Source: SZUA-186 sp041552135 (GTDB taxonomy: Bacteria > Pseudomonadota > Gammaproteobacteria > UBA9214). From it: 27,092 bases of DNA. The notes under the pieces were generated by a model, which ran no database searches, was not told the origin of the DNA, and was given only the letters and a program-made list of their open reading frames with translations. The translations under genes were made by a program, and so were the position numbers. Of this stretch, positions 6,870 to 14,756 are shown piece after piece (within the stretch, counting starts at the first letter, position 1; each line of letters begins with the position of its first letter). The DNA lies in contig JBFELL010000018.1 in assembly GCA_041552135.1 (NCBI GenBank), positions 1 through 27,092 of the forward strand, read 5' to 3'.

Positions 6870-8165
6870 TCAGCTATCGAACGGATGCCGCCGTATGATC
6901 GTCTCGGCACGGTCAGGCCCGGTCGAGATAATATCGATCGGCGTTCCGCACAATTCCTCGATCTTCTGCAGGTAGTCCTGCGCCGCCTGCGGCAACGCCT
7001 CGACGGAGCTGGCCCCGACCGTTGATTCCTGCCAGCCGGGCATATCAATGAACACGGGCTCGCACTGCTCGATAAGGTCGGCACCGACCGGGGGCGCATC
7101 AATACGCTTGCCGTTCAGCCGGTAGGACACGCCTATCCGCAGGGTCTCCAGGCCATCGAGGACATCCAGCTTGGTGATGCACATGCCCGTGACACTGTTG
7201 ATTTCCAGGGAACGGCGCAGCGAGACGATATCCAGCCAGCCGCAGCGGCGCTGGCGGCCGGTGGTGGCACCGAACTCGTGACCCTTTTCACCCAGATGCT
7301 GCCCGTTGCCATCGAACAGTTCCGTCGGAAAGGGCCCGGCGCCGACACGGGTGGTGTAGGCCTTGTCGATGCCAAGCACATAATCGAGATCGCGCGGTCC
7401 GACGCCGCTGCCACTGGCGGCGCCACCGGCCGTGGTGGTCGACGAGGTCACGTAGGGGTAGGTGCCGTGATCGATGTCCAGCAGGGCGCCCTGCGCACCC
7501 TCGAACATGATGCTGCTGCCCTCGCGGCGCAGGCGATGCAGCACGCCGGGAATATCATCGACCATCGGGGCAATCTGCTCACCCTGCGCCAGCGCCTCGT
7601 CCAGCACCTGCTGGTAATCGACGGTCTCGGCCTTGAAGTAATGCTGCAGGGCATGGTTGTGGTACTCCATCACCTCGCGCAGGCGCTCGCTGAAATGCGG
7701 CGGATCCAGCAACTCGCCAAGCCTCAGGCCGCGGCGCGAGACCTTGTCCTCGTAAGCCGGACCGATACCCCGGCCGGTAGTGCCGATGGCCTTCTTGCCC
7801 CGGGCGAGTTCACGCGCCTGGTCCAGTGCAATATGGTAGGGAAGAATCAGCGGACAGGATTCACTGATACGCAGTCGCTCGCGTGCAGGTATGCCGCCGG
7901 ACTCGAGCATTTCCAGCTCTTTCAGCAGTGCCGCGGGTGACAGCACTACGCCGTTGCCGATCAGGCAAAGGACGTTCTCCCGCAGGATACCCGACGGTAT
8001 CAGGTGCAGGATCGTCTGCCTGCCGTCGATCACCAGGGTATGCCCGGCATTGTGGCCGCCCTGAAAACGCACCACGGCCGCCGCCTTGTCGGTCAACAGG
8101 TCAACCACCTTGCCCTTGCCTTCGTCACCCCACTGGGTACCGATGACGACTACGTTCTTGCCCAT
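6870..8165 (-). CDS. purA: Adenylosuccinate synthetase
   Basis: PurA makes adenylosuccinate from IMP and aspartate using GTP, the first committed step to AMP. The 431-residue protein matches the family length. It has the N-terminal loop TQWGDEGKGK with catalytic Asp14, the GGHNAGHT motif with His42, the IMP-binding loop GTTGRGIGPAYEDK, and the GTP-recognition region TKLDVLDGL near residue 333. The ATG at 8163-8165 is preceded by a weak GAGAG. It follows hisZ with a 119-base gap that holds a repeat element, and is the last gene of the long minus-strand series. The convergent small secreted gene ends 24 bases away. Confidence 0.98.
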   Translation of the reverse strand: MGKNVVVIGTQWGDEGKGKVVDLLTDKAAAVVRFQGGHNAGHTLVIDGRQTILHLIPSGILRENVLCLIGNGVVLSPAALLKELEMLESGGIPARERLRISESCPLILPYHIALDQARELARGKKAIGTTGRGIGPAYEDKVSRRGLRLGELLDPPHFSERLREVMEYHNHALQHYFKAETVDYQQVLDEALAQGEQIAPMVDDIPGVLHRLRREGSSIMFEGAQGALLDIDHGTYPYVTSSTTTAGGAASGSGVGPRDLDYVLGIDKAYTTRVGAGPFPTELFDGNGQHLGEKGHEFGATTGRQRRCGWLDIVSLRRSLEINSVTGMCITKLDVLDGLETLRIGVSYRLNGKRIDAPPVGADLIEQCEPVFIDMPGWQESTVGASSVEALPQAAQDYLQKIEELCGTPIDIISTGPDRAETIIRRHPFDS

Positions 8166-8194
8166 TGAAATTCTCTCTGTATGAAAAAAACAAG

Positions 8195-8271
8195 CTCACC
8201 GCAAAGCCCGGAAGGCGCAAGGAAATCCGCAGCACCGGGCACCTTTGCGTTCCTGGCGTCTTTGCAGTGAG
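8195..8271. repeat. Palindromic repeat between hisZ and purA (CGCAAAG family)
   Basis: CTCACCGCAAAG (8195-8206) is mirrored by CTTTGCAGTGAG (8260-8271) with one mismatch, and the inner arms GGCGCAAGG and CCTTTGCGTTCC also pair. The same consensus (TTCACCGCAAAGGCGCAAAG) bounds the larger element at 21851-22077, so these are members of one dispersed family. It could extend the hisZ-purA message as a hairpin. Confidence 0.8.
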
Positions 8272-8284
8272 ATCTTCCTGTCAG

Positions 8285-9469
8285 TCAGACGGGCCTGACC
8301 GTCCAGTTGCCATTGTCCTCGACCAGCAGCCGGTCGCAACCCATCTCGGCCGCATCGCCCTGCTGGCCCGGCAATGTGGTGATAACCCGCTCGCCCCTGC
8401 CGCGCAATTCCTGAACGGCCGCCAGCAGCCCGGAGTCGTTCCCGGCTGGCGCCAGGATGGCGCCCTCGCTACGGCTGAAATCACGCCGGCTGAGGTCCAT
8501 CAGGGTCTTCAGGTCGGTGCTGAAACCGGTTGCCGGGCGCGCCCGTCCGAACACCTGGCCGATATCGTCATAGCGCCCGCCGCGCACAATCTCCTGGCCG
8601 CGTCCCGGCACGAACACGGCGAATGACATGCCGGTCTGGTAATTGTAGGCACGCAGTTCCGCCAGGTCGAAGTACAGCGACGCATCGCCGGCGCGTGCCT
8701 GCATGGCCTCGGCGATGGCGCACAGGTTATCCAGCGCGGCCATCACTTCGTCCCCGGCACCGGCCAGCTGTTGCCGTGCCGCCTCCAGCACCCCGGCCCC
8801 GCCATTGAGATCCGCCAGTGCCGCCAGCCGCCGCCGCTGCGCGGAGCCGGCACTGCTGGATGACAGCATCTCGCTGATCTCGCTTGTGGCCTTGCGCTGC
8901 AGGGCGTCGAACAGATCGGCCTCCTGCCGGGCATCGAGACCGGCCTCGCTTGCCAGAGCGCGGAAAATGCCGACATGGCCCAGGTCGACATGCACGTCGT
9001 CTATCGCCAGGAGCGACAGGGTCTCCAGCGCCAGGCCGAGTATTTCGACATCGCTTTCGATGCCGGCATGACCGAACAGTTCCGCCCCGACCTGCAGCGG
9101 GCTGCGCGAGGCGGCAAAGCCGTCAGAGCGCGTGCGCAGTACCGTACCCACGTAGCACAGCCGTGACGGCGCCTCGCGTTTCAGCGGGTGCGCATCGATG
9201 CGCGCCGCCTGCGGTGTGATGTCGGCGCGCACGCCCATCATGCGGCCGGTGAGCTGGTCGGTCAGCTTGAAGGTCTGCAGGTCGAGGTCATTGCCGGTCC
9301 CGGTCAGCAGCGACTCCAGATACTCGATAAACGGCGGCATGATGAGCTCGTAGCCCCAGCTGGCAAACATGTCCAGCAGTTCGCGACGGGCACACTCGAG
9401 CCGCCAGGCCGCGGGCGGCAGCACTTCCTCGATACCTTCAGGCAACAGCCATTTGTCCTGTTTGCTCAT
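8285..9469 (-). CDS. hisZ: ATP phosphoribosyltransferase regulatory subunit HisZ
   Basis: HisZ is a catalytically dead relative of histidyl-tRNA synthetase that pairs with short-form HisG to start histidine synthesis. The 394-residue protein begins MSKQDKWLLPEGIEEVLPP and has class II synthetase-like motifs: GYELIMPPFIEYLESLL, RADITPQAARI near residue 85, and LCYVGTVLRTR near 104. The later part (YFDLAELRAYNYQTGMSFAVF, IVRGGRYDDIG) is typical of HisZ. It lacks the C-terminal anticodon-binding domain of HisS. I use ATG 9467-9469; the frame is open 14 codons upstream but runs into the DUF2065 gene, whose stop lies 16 bases before this ATG. The order purA-hisZ-DUF2065-hflC matches Pseudomonas. 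Its presence implies that hisG elsewhere encodes the short form. Confidence 0.93.
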   Translation of the reverse strand: MSKQDKWLLPEGIEEVLPPAAWRLECARRELLDMFASWGYELIMPPFIEYLESLLTGTGNDLDLQTFKLTDQLTGRMMGVRADITPQAARIDAHPLKREAPSRLCYVGTVLRTRSDGFAASRSPLQVGAELFGHAGIESDVEILGLALETLSLLAIDDVHVDLGHVGIFRALASEAGLDARQEADLFDALQRKATSEISEMLSSSSAGSAQRRRLAALADLNGGAGVLEAARQQLAGAGDEVMAALDNLCAIAEAMQARAGDASLYFDLAELRAYNYQTGMSFAVFVPGRGQEIVRGGRYDDIGQVFGRARPATGFSTDLKTLMDLSRRDFSRSEGAILAPAGNDSGLLAAVQELRGRGERVITTLPGQQGDAAEMGCDRLLVEDNGNWTVRPV

Positions 9470-9485
9470 ATGTCGCCCACGGGTG

Positions 9486-9680
9486 CTAACGAACCAGATA
9501 GAGCATGACAACGCCGAAGATCATGCTGACCAGGCCGGTAATGCGCAACGACCTGTCATCCAGCTGCGCAACCGTAGCCAGCATGCGGCGCAGGGCCTGC
9601 GGGCTGACAAAGGGCACGATTCCCTCGATCACCAGCACCAGCGCCAGCGCGGCCAGCAGGTCCCCCCAGTTCAGCTCCAT
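9486..9680 (-). CDS. DUF2065 small inner-membrane protein
   Basis: A 64-residue protein with two hydrophobic segments: LLAALALVLVIEGIVPFV (about residues 8-25) and ITGLVSMIFGVVMLYLV at the C-terminus (about 47-63). This fits the DUF2065 family (E. coli YjeT type) found between hflC and purA or hisZ in many gammaproteobacteria. Its function is unknown; the location suggests a link with the HflKC membrane complex. The ATG at 9678-9680 is directly preceded by an in-frame TAG and has no Shine-Dalgarno: the T-tract of an intrinsic terminator ends 7 bases upstream. Expression therefore depends on readthrough of that terminator or on an unrecognised promoter. Confidence 0.9.
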   Translation of the reverse strand: MELNWGDLLAALALVLVIEGIVPFVSPQALRRMLATVAQLDDRSLRITGLVSMIFGVVMLYLVR

Positions 9681-9686
9681 CTACAA

Positions 9687-9710
9687 GAAAAACCCGGGCA
9701 TGGGCCCGGG
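9687..9710 (-). terminator. Intrinsic terminator after hflC, abutting the DUF2065 start
   Basis: On the minus strand CCCGGGC pairs with GCCCGGG (stem 9704-9710 with 9693-9699, 4-base loop), followed at once by TTTTTCTT (9685-9692). This is a textbook terminator 38 bases past the hflC stop. It ends only a few bases before the ATG of DUF2065, so it also acts on hisZ and purA expression. Confidence 0.88.
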
Positions 9711-9747
9711 ATGGTGTCTCGACTGGTGCATGCGTGTCGCGGCTCGA

Positions 9748-10614
9748 TCAGTCGCCGATATTATCATGAAAATATTTGAAAAATTCAGAATCAGGCTCCA
9801 GGACCAGCACATCCTGCTGGCTGGATAGCGCGGTCCGGTAGGCGTTCATGCTGCGGTAGAACTGGAAGAACTCCGGGTTTCTGCCAAACGCACTGGCATA
9901 GATCTCCGTGGCACGGGCATCACCTTCACCGCGCGTCATCTCGGCGTCCCGGCTGGCCTCGGCAAGGATGACGGTGCGCTCCCTCTCGGCAACCGCCTGG
10001 ATGCCCTTGGCGGCTTCCTGGCCCTGCGCCCGCAGTTCCTTGGCGATGCGCTCGCGCTCGGCCCGCATGCGCTCGAAGACCGAGTTGCGCACGTCATCCG
10101 GCAATTCGATCTGCTTGATGCGCACGGCAATGATCTCGATGCCGAACTGGCCCACCTCGCTGTTACCCTTGGCAGTCAGGTGCTCCATCATCTCCGAGCG
10201 GTCATCCGAGACGACCTGCCTGATGGTGCGATTGTCGAACTCGAGCTGCAGGCCGTTCTTGACGATCTGCAGCAGGCGCAGGGCCGCACGGCGTTCGTCG
10301 CCCTGGAACGAGGTGTAGTAGGTCGCCGGGTCCTGGATGCGCCACTTCACGAAGAAGTCGACGGTGACGTTTTTCTTCTCGCCCGTGAGGAAACGCTCCG
10401 GTGCGGTATCCAGCGTCAGGATGCGCCGGTCGAACTTGCGCACGTTGTTGATCGGCCACGGCGCCTTGAAGTGCAGGCCGGGCATATACTCAGACCTGAC
10501 GATCTCGCCGAGGCGGAACTTGATGGCCACCTCGCGCTCGTCGACGATGAATATCGCACTCAGGCCAACCAGCAGGGCCAGTCCGAAGAATACTGACAGG
10601 ATTCGTGTTGCCAT
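9748..10614 (-). CDS. hflC: HflC, SPFH-family regulator of FtsH
   Basis: HflC forms with HflK a large membrane assembly that surrounds the FtsH protease and modulates its access to substrates. The 288-residue protein has an N-terminal transmembrane anchor (ILSVFFGLALLVGLSAIFIV, residues 5-24), the SPFH/band 7 domain starting at DEREVAIKFRLGEIV, and a long charged helical region (RMRAERERIAKELRAQGQEA) for oligomerisation. The ATG at 10612-10614 overlaps the hflK stop (TGATG), so the pair is translationally coupled. A strong terminator follows at 9687-9710. Confidence 0.97.
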   Translation of the reverse strand: MATRILSVFFGLALLVGLSAIFIVDEREVAIKFRLGEIVRSEYMPGLHFKAPWPINNVRKFDRRILTLDTAPERFLTGEKKNVTVDFFVKWRIQDPATYYTSFQGDERRAALRLLQIVKNGLQLEFDNRTIRQVVSDDRSEMMEHLTAKGNSEVGQFGIEIIAVRIKQIELPDDVRNSVFERMRAERERIAKELRAQGQEAAKGIQAVAERERTVILAEASRDAEMTRGEGDARATEIYASAFGRNPEFFQFYRSMNAYRTALSSQQDVLVLEPDSEFFKYFHDNIGD

Positions 10615-11756
10615 CAGCGCACCCTCCCCTCACGCGTCTCGGTTCGCGCCCGGGGCATATCCCGGCCCAGCCGTTCGGGCATGGCGTCCACCGCATCATC
10701 TGTGGCAGGCAGCCTCAGGCTGCTGCCCCGGTTCTCCATGAGCTTGTCCAGCGGGATATACATGAGATTGTTGCCATCCTTTACCGACATCACGACCTTG
10801 CTGGTATTGGCCAGCACGTATTCCATGGTTTCCAGGTACAGGCGCTGGCGGGTGATCTGGGGGGCCTTCTCGTATTCCGCCAGCGTCTGCAGGAAGCGGC
10901 TTGTTTCACCTTCGGCCTGGGCGATGACACGTTCGCGATAGGCATTGGCCGCCTCGCGCATGCGTGTGGCATCACCGCGCGCCTTGGGCACGATGTCCAG
11001 CGCCACGGCCTCGGCCTGGTTCTTGTAGCGCACCGCGTCCTCACGGGCCTTGATGGCATCCTCGAAGGCGCCCTGCACCTCTTCCGGGGGTTGCGGATCC
11101 TGCAGGTTCACACTGGTGAGGATGAGGCCGGTGCGGAACTTGTCGAGGATGTTTTGCGTAAGCTCCTTGGTCTGCTGCACGATGGCGCCGCGGCCGCCGC
11201 TGAGGAACTGATCCATCGGGATGGCGCCGATCACCTCGCGCAGGGCGCTTTCCGTGGCTTCGCGCAGGGTGGTGTCGGGGTCGCGCACCTCGAACAGGTA
11301 ATCCTCTGCATCCTTGACCTGGTACTGTACCGCCAGCTCGACCTGGATAATGTTCTCATCCCGGGTCAGTATCTTGGCACGGTGACTGACCGTGCGCAGG
11401 CTGTCGACGTCTACCTTATCAACCGTTTCGATACCGCGGATGAACCAGTGTGGCCCCGGCATCGTCACGGTGTTGAACTTGCCCAGACGCAATACCACGC
11501 CACGCTCGGCCGGCTCGATGATGTAGATCCCCGACAGGGCCCAGGCCACAAGGGCAATGATCGCGATAAGGCCGAGACTGATGGAACTGCCGACGCCCTT
11601 GCCACCACCACTGCTGCTGCCGTTGCCACCACCACCGAAAAAACGCCCCATCTTGTCGCGCATCTTGCGCGCCACTTCGTCGAGGTCCGGCGGCCCGTCA
11701 CCGCCGCGTCCGCCCCACGGGTCACGGTTGTTACCACCCGGTTCATTCCAGGCCAT
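10614..11756 (-). CDS. hflK: HflK, SPFH-family regulator of FtsH
   Basis: Partner of HflC in the FtsH-HflKC complex. The 380-residue protein starts MAWNEPGGNNRDPWGG, the conserved HflK N-terminus, followed by a Gly/Ser-rich cytoplasmic stretch (residues 39-56), one transmembrane segment (ISLGLIAIIALVAWALSGIY, about 59-78), and the SPFH domain from IIEPAERGVVLRLGK. The coiled-coil region lies near EDAIKAREDAVRYKNQAEA. AGGAG precedes the ATG (11754-11756) at about 7 bases. The gene starts shortly after a terminator-like hairpin that ends hflX. Confidence 0.97.
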   Translation of the reverse strand: MAWNEPGGNNRDPWGGRGGDGPPDLDEVARKMRDKMGRFFGGGGNGSSSGGGKGVGSSISLGLIAIIALVAWALSGIYIIEPAERGVVLRLGKFNTVTMPGPHWFIRGIETVDKVDVDSLRTVSHRAKILTRDENIIQVELAVQYQVKDAEDYLFEVRDPDTTLREATESALREVIGAIPMDQFLSGGRGAIVQQTKELTQNILDKFRTGLILTSVNLQDPQPPEEVQGAFEDAIKAREDAVRYKNQAEAVALDIVPKARGDATRMREAANAYRERVIAQAEGETSRFLQTLAEYEKAPQITRQRLYLETMEYVLANTSKVVMSVKDGNNLMYIPLDKLMENRGSSLRLPATDDAVDAMPERLGRDMPRARTETREGRVR

Positions 11757-11773
11757 ACATTACTCCTGTGTCA

Positions 11774-11806
11774 TAAAATCGCCCGTACCTTTGACCGGTA
11801 CGGGCG
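11774..11806 (-). terminator. Probable intrinsic terminator between hflX and hflK
   Basis: A perfect 10-bp stem, CGCCCGTACC (11797-11806, read on the minus strand) with GGTACGGGCG (11780-11789), 7-base loop, then ATTTTAT. The U-tract is short, so termination may be partial. It lies 15 bases after the hflX stop and 17 before the hflK start. Confidence 0.65.
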
Positions 11807-11821
11807 GCGTAAGTGTTTAGT

Positions 11822-13141
11822 TTATGAAGCTTGGGCTGTGCCCGCAAGGACATCATCGGTATCGGCAGGGCGAAACTCGCAAACATCCGCATGGTGATCC
11901 AGCAATTTGTTGATTTCACGGCGTGTCATGCTGACCTCGAGCCACCAGCTGCCCTGCTCATCCACCTGTTCCGACACGACACTGCCGAGGCTGTAGAGAT
12001 CGGACCTGATCCTGCCGGCAGCGGGTTGCACATGCAACCAGCCATGCAATTGCACACCCTGAAAATGCTCGCTGAGGGCCTGTGCCAGGAGGTCCAGGCC
12101 CTCACCGGTCCTGGCCGAGAGCCAGACCCGGTCGATACGGCCATCGGCATTGCGCTCGAAGCGTGGCTCGTCACCGCTCAGGTCGATCTTGTTGTACACG
12201 CACAGCTGCGGGATGGCGTCGGCGTCGATTTCGCCCAGCACGGCATTCACCTGCTCGATACGCGCCCGCCGGTCGGTGTCCTGGACATCGATGACGTGCA
12301 GCAGCAGGTCCGCCTTGCGGGTCTCTTCCAGCGTGGCCCGGAATGCCGCCACCAGGTCGTGCGGCAGGTGGCGGATAAACCCGACTGTGTCGGCCAGTAC
12401 CAGCGGTCCGACGCCGGGCAGCTCGATACGCCGCAGTGTCGGGTCCAGGGTCGCGAACAGCTGATCTGCCGCATAGGCCCCGGCACCGGTCATGATATTG
12501 AACAGGGTCGACTTGCCGGCATTGGTGTATCCCACCAGTGACACCGTGGCCACCTCGGCCCGCCGGCGTGCCCGGCGCCCCTGGTCACGCTGGCGCTCGA
12601 CCTTCTCGAGGCGCTTGTTGATCACCTTGATACGTGTATTGATCATGCGACGGTCCGATTCCAGCTGCGTCTCGCCCGGCCCGCGCAGGCCGATGCCGCC
12701 CTTTTGCCGCTCCAGGTGGGTCCAGCCGCGTATCAGCCGGGTCGACAGGTGCTTGAGCTGTGCCAGCTCGACCTGCAACTTGCCCTCGAATGAGCGGGCG
12801 CGCTGCGCGAAGATATCCAGGATCAGGCCGGTGCGCGCCAGCACCCGGCAGGACAGCAGGCGTTCCAGATTGCGCTCCTGGCTGGGGCTGAGCGCATGGT
12901 TGAAAATGACAATATCGGCGTCGTGTTCCCTGACCGCGGCGCGAATCTCATCGGCCTTGCCCTGCCCGACAAAGAGCCGGGGCTCGGGCACCGAGCGCGT
13001 CGCGGTTATGGTAGACACCGGCACGGCTCCCGCCGAGCAGACCAGTTCAGTGAATTCCTGGAGATCCTCCTGGTTAGAGCCGGAGGGAAAGTTCACATGG
13101 ACCAGGACGGCCCTTTCACCACTATCTGGGCGTTCGAACAA
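11822..13141 (-). CDS. hflX: Ribosome-associated GTPase HflX
   Basis: HflX splits stalled 70S ribosomes and has been linked to heat-stress recovery. The 439-residue protein aligns from its first residues with E. coli HflX (MFERPDSGERAVLVHV versus MFDRYDAGEQAVLVHI). It has the N-terminal domain with FVGQGKADEI and HALSPSQERNLERLL, the linker GGIGLRGPGETQLESDRR, and the G domain: P-loop GYTNAGKST near 202-210, DTVGFIRHLPHDLVAAF near 250, and NKID near 317. The start is TTG at 13139-13141, with GGGGTGG 4 bases upstream; the frame has no ATG or GTG at the N-terminus and a stop lies shortly before. A C-terminal extension is rich in Asp and Ala. It follows hfq by 29 bases. Confidence 0.95.
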   Translation of the reverse strand: MFERPDSGERAVLVHVNFPSGSNQEDLQEFTELVCSAGAVPVSTITATRSVPEPRLFVGQGKADEIRAAVREHDADIVIFNHALSPSQERNLERLLSCRVLARTGLILDIFAQRARSFEGKLQVELAQLKHLSTRLIRGWTHLERQKGGIGLRGPGETQLESDRRMINTRIKVINKRLEKVERQRDQGRRARRRAEVATVSLVGYTNAGKSTLFNIMTGAGAYAADQLFATLDPTLRRIELPGVGPLVLADTVGFIRHLPHDLVAAFRATLEETRKADLLLHVIDVQDTDRRARIEQVNAVLGEIDADAIPQLCVYNKIDLSGDEPRFERNADGRIDRVWLSARTGEGLDLLAQALSEHFQGVQLHGWLHVQPAAGRIRSDLYSLGSVVSEQVDEQGSWWLEVSMTRREINKLLDHHADVCEFRPADTDDVLAGTAQAS

Positions 13142-13170
13142 ACAACCACCCCGTAGCGGCTACGCGCTCA

Positions 13171-13425
13171 TCAGACGTTGCCCGGTTCATGACTACTGCT
13201 GGTGTCAGGCCCGGCGATCCTGACGTTGCGTGCGGGAACCACCGTCGAGATGGCGTGCTTGTAGACCATCTGGCTGACCGCGTTCTTCAACAGCACGACA
13301 AACTGGTCGAACGACTCGATCTGGCCCTGCAGCTTGATTCCATTAACGAGATAAATTGACACCGGGACTCGTTCCTTGCGAAGCGCATTGAGAAATGGAT
13401 CTTGCAAAGATTGTCCTCTATTCAC
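13171..13425 (-). CDS. hfq: RNA chaperone Hfq
   Basis: Hfq is the hexameric Sm-like protein that pairs small RNAs with mRNAs. The 84-residue product has proximal-face residues Gln8, Asp9 and Phe42, the Sm1 motif region VSIYLVNGIKLQGQIESFDQF, and the Sm2 motif with Tyr55-Lys56-His57. Residues 5-64 are nearly identical to E. coli Hfq; the C-terminal tail is short and polar. The start is GTG at 13423-13425 with AGGAG 7 bases upstream. An ATG 5 bases before it is out of frame and reads only ATG ACG TGA, its stop overlapping the GTG. Located between miaA and hflX as in E. coli and Pseudomonas; the AT-rich 113-base gap upstream probably carries a promoter I could not resolve. Confidence 0.98.
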   Translation of the reverse strand: MNRGQSLQDPFLNALRKERVPVSIYLVNGIKLQGQIESFDQFVVLLKNAVSQMVYKHAISTVVPARNVRIAGPDTSSSHEPGNV

Positions 13426-13538
13426 GTCATTTCTCCTTTTTCTTGTGCCATATACCAAAGGTAATTCTCCTGCTAACGTCCTGTTTTACAGACATCCCTG
13501 TACGTTACCCGTCGGATAATACAAGAATTTTATCATAA

Positions 13539-14495
13539 TCACATGATTATTTTACCTTGTCGGAACCGCCTCTGCAGGTAGTGGCGTATTTCTGTCGGGA
13601 CGGCAGGGTTTTCGGTATCGAACCAGGTCGTCCCGGTCTCGTTACGAAGCCAGGTCAGCTGACGCTTGGCGTACCGGCGTGTCGCGATGACCGCCTGACG
13701 GACCATGTCGTCGTAATCGGTCGACCCGTCCAGAAAGGCCCGGACCTGGCGGTAGCCGACGGCCCGCATCGCGGGTAACCCGGCATCCAGGTCACCGCGC
13801 CGGCACAGTGCCCGGACCTCGTCGACGAAACCGGCATCCAGCATGGCCCGGAAACGGGCCTCGATGCGTGTCTGCAGCACCTCGCGATCCGCCGGCGCCA
13901 GCACCAGCTTGATAAGCTGGTAGGGCAAGGCCACCGTGCGCCCCTTCTCATGGAAGTCACTGATCGGCCGGCCGGTGAGCTCGAAGACCTCGAGCGCACG
14001 CTGAATGCGCTGCGGATCATTGGCATGGATGCGGGCCGCCGCCTGCGGGTCAACCGTTGCCAGTCGTGCATGCAGCGCCGCCCAGCCGGCCTCCCCGGCC
14101 TCGTGCTCCAGTCTGGCACGTACCGCCGGATCCGCCGGCGGCATAGCCGACAGCCCCCGCTCGAGTGCCCGGAAATACAGCAGCGTGCCACCCACCAGTA
14201 GCGGTATCCTGCCCTGCCCCGTGATGTCGGCCATCTCCCGCAGCGCATCCTCGCGAAAGTCCGCCGCCGAATACGGCTCGCCCGGGTCACGGATATCCAG
14301 CAGTCGGTGCGGCGCCCTGGCCAGCAGCGCGGCCTCCGGTTTCGCCGTCCCGATGTCCATGCCGCGATAGACCAGGGCCGAGTCGACGCTGATGATATCG
14401 AAGGGGAAATGCGCCAGCAGTTCGGCCGCGACTTCCGTCTTGCCGGATGCCGTCGGTCCCATCAGGAAGACCGCGGGAGGGAGTCGGGTGTTCAT
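13539..14495 (-). CDS. miaA: tRNA dimethylallyltransferase MiaA
   Basis: MiaA transfers a dimethylallyl group to N6 of A37 in tRNAs reading UNN codons. The 318-residue protein (E. coli 316) has the P-loop GPTASGKT at residues 13-20, the DSALVYRGMDIGTAKP substrate-binding motif from residue 38, VGGTLLYFRAL near 100, and the tRNA-binding insertion with NDPQRIQRALEVFELTG. Near the C-terminus RRYAKRQLTWLRNE is the conserved family motif. ATG at 14493-14495, without a strong Shine-Dalgarno. It follows mutL across a 261-base gap filled by a palindromic element; hfq follows after 113 bases. Confidence 0.97.
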   Translation of the reverse strand: MNTRLPPAVFLMGPTASGKTEVAAELLAHFPFDIISVDSALVYRGMDIGTAKPEAALLARAPHRLLDIRDPGEPYSAADFREDALREMADITGQGRIPLLVGGTLLYFRALERGLSAMPPADPAVRARLEHEAGEAGWAALHARLATVDPQAAARIHANDPQRIQRALEVFELTGRPISDFHEKGRTVALPYQLIKLVLAPADREVLQTRIEARFRAMLDAGFVDEVRALCRRGDLDAGLPAMRAVGYRQVRAFLDGSTDYDDMVRQAVIATRRYAKRQLTWLRNETGTTWFDTENPAVPTEIRHYLQRRFRQGKIIM

Positions 14496-14517
14496 GTGTG
14501 ATTAATGGCGTGTGTTT

Positions 14518-14703
14518 CGGATTACGCCCTTCGGGCTAACCCGAATGGCACATAACTTATGAATTGTAATCAGCAAAAAAGCCCAACTGGCCACGGAAGC
14601 ACACGTAAAAAAACGGAAATAATGTTTTAGTAAGCCGTTTTTCTTCCGTGTGCTTCCGTGGCGAAGTTCTTAAGTAAGTGCCATTGTGGTTAACCCGACC
14701 TGG
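14518..14703. repeat. Nested palindromic element between mutL and miaA
   Basis: Three nested parts. A REP-like hairpin at 14519-14544 (GGATTA..GCCC TTC GGGC.TAACCC). Outer arms GCTAACCCGAATGGCACATA (14535-14554) and the inverse of GTGCCATTGTGGTTAACC (about 14677-14694). A central inverted repeat of about 27 bases: GCCACGGAAGCACACG (14590-14605) against CGTGTGCTTCCGTGGC (14647-14662), each arm continuing into A-rich or T-rich sequence and ACGG/CCGT. On the minus strand the central hairpin is followed by GGGCTTTTTTGC, so it may end mutL transcripts. Confidence 0.8.
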
Positions 14704-14756
14704 GGATTTACTGGAATTTCTATTCGACTTGGCTTCCTTGCGCGAATATTCAGCCG

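Noticed and set aside
13426..13538. Promoter or palindrome (ATAATCACATGATTAT) upstream of hfq
   Set aside because: A TATTAT -10-like hexamer exists but no matching -35 at proper spacing, and the palindrome overlaps the miaA stop without GC pairs. Too weak to annotate, although an hfq promoter here is expected.
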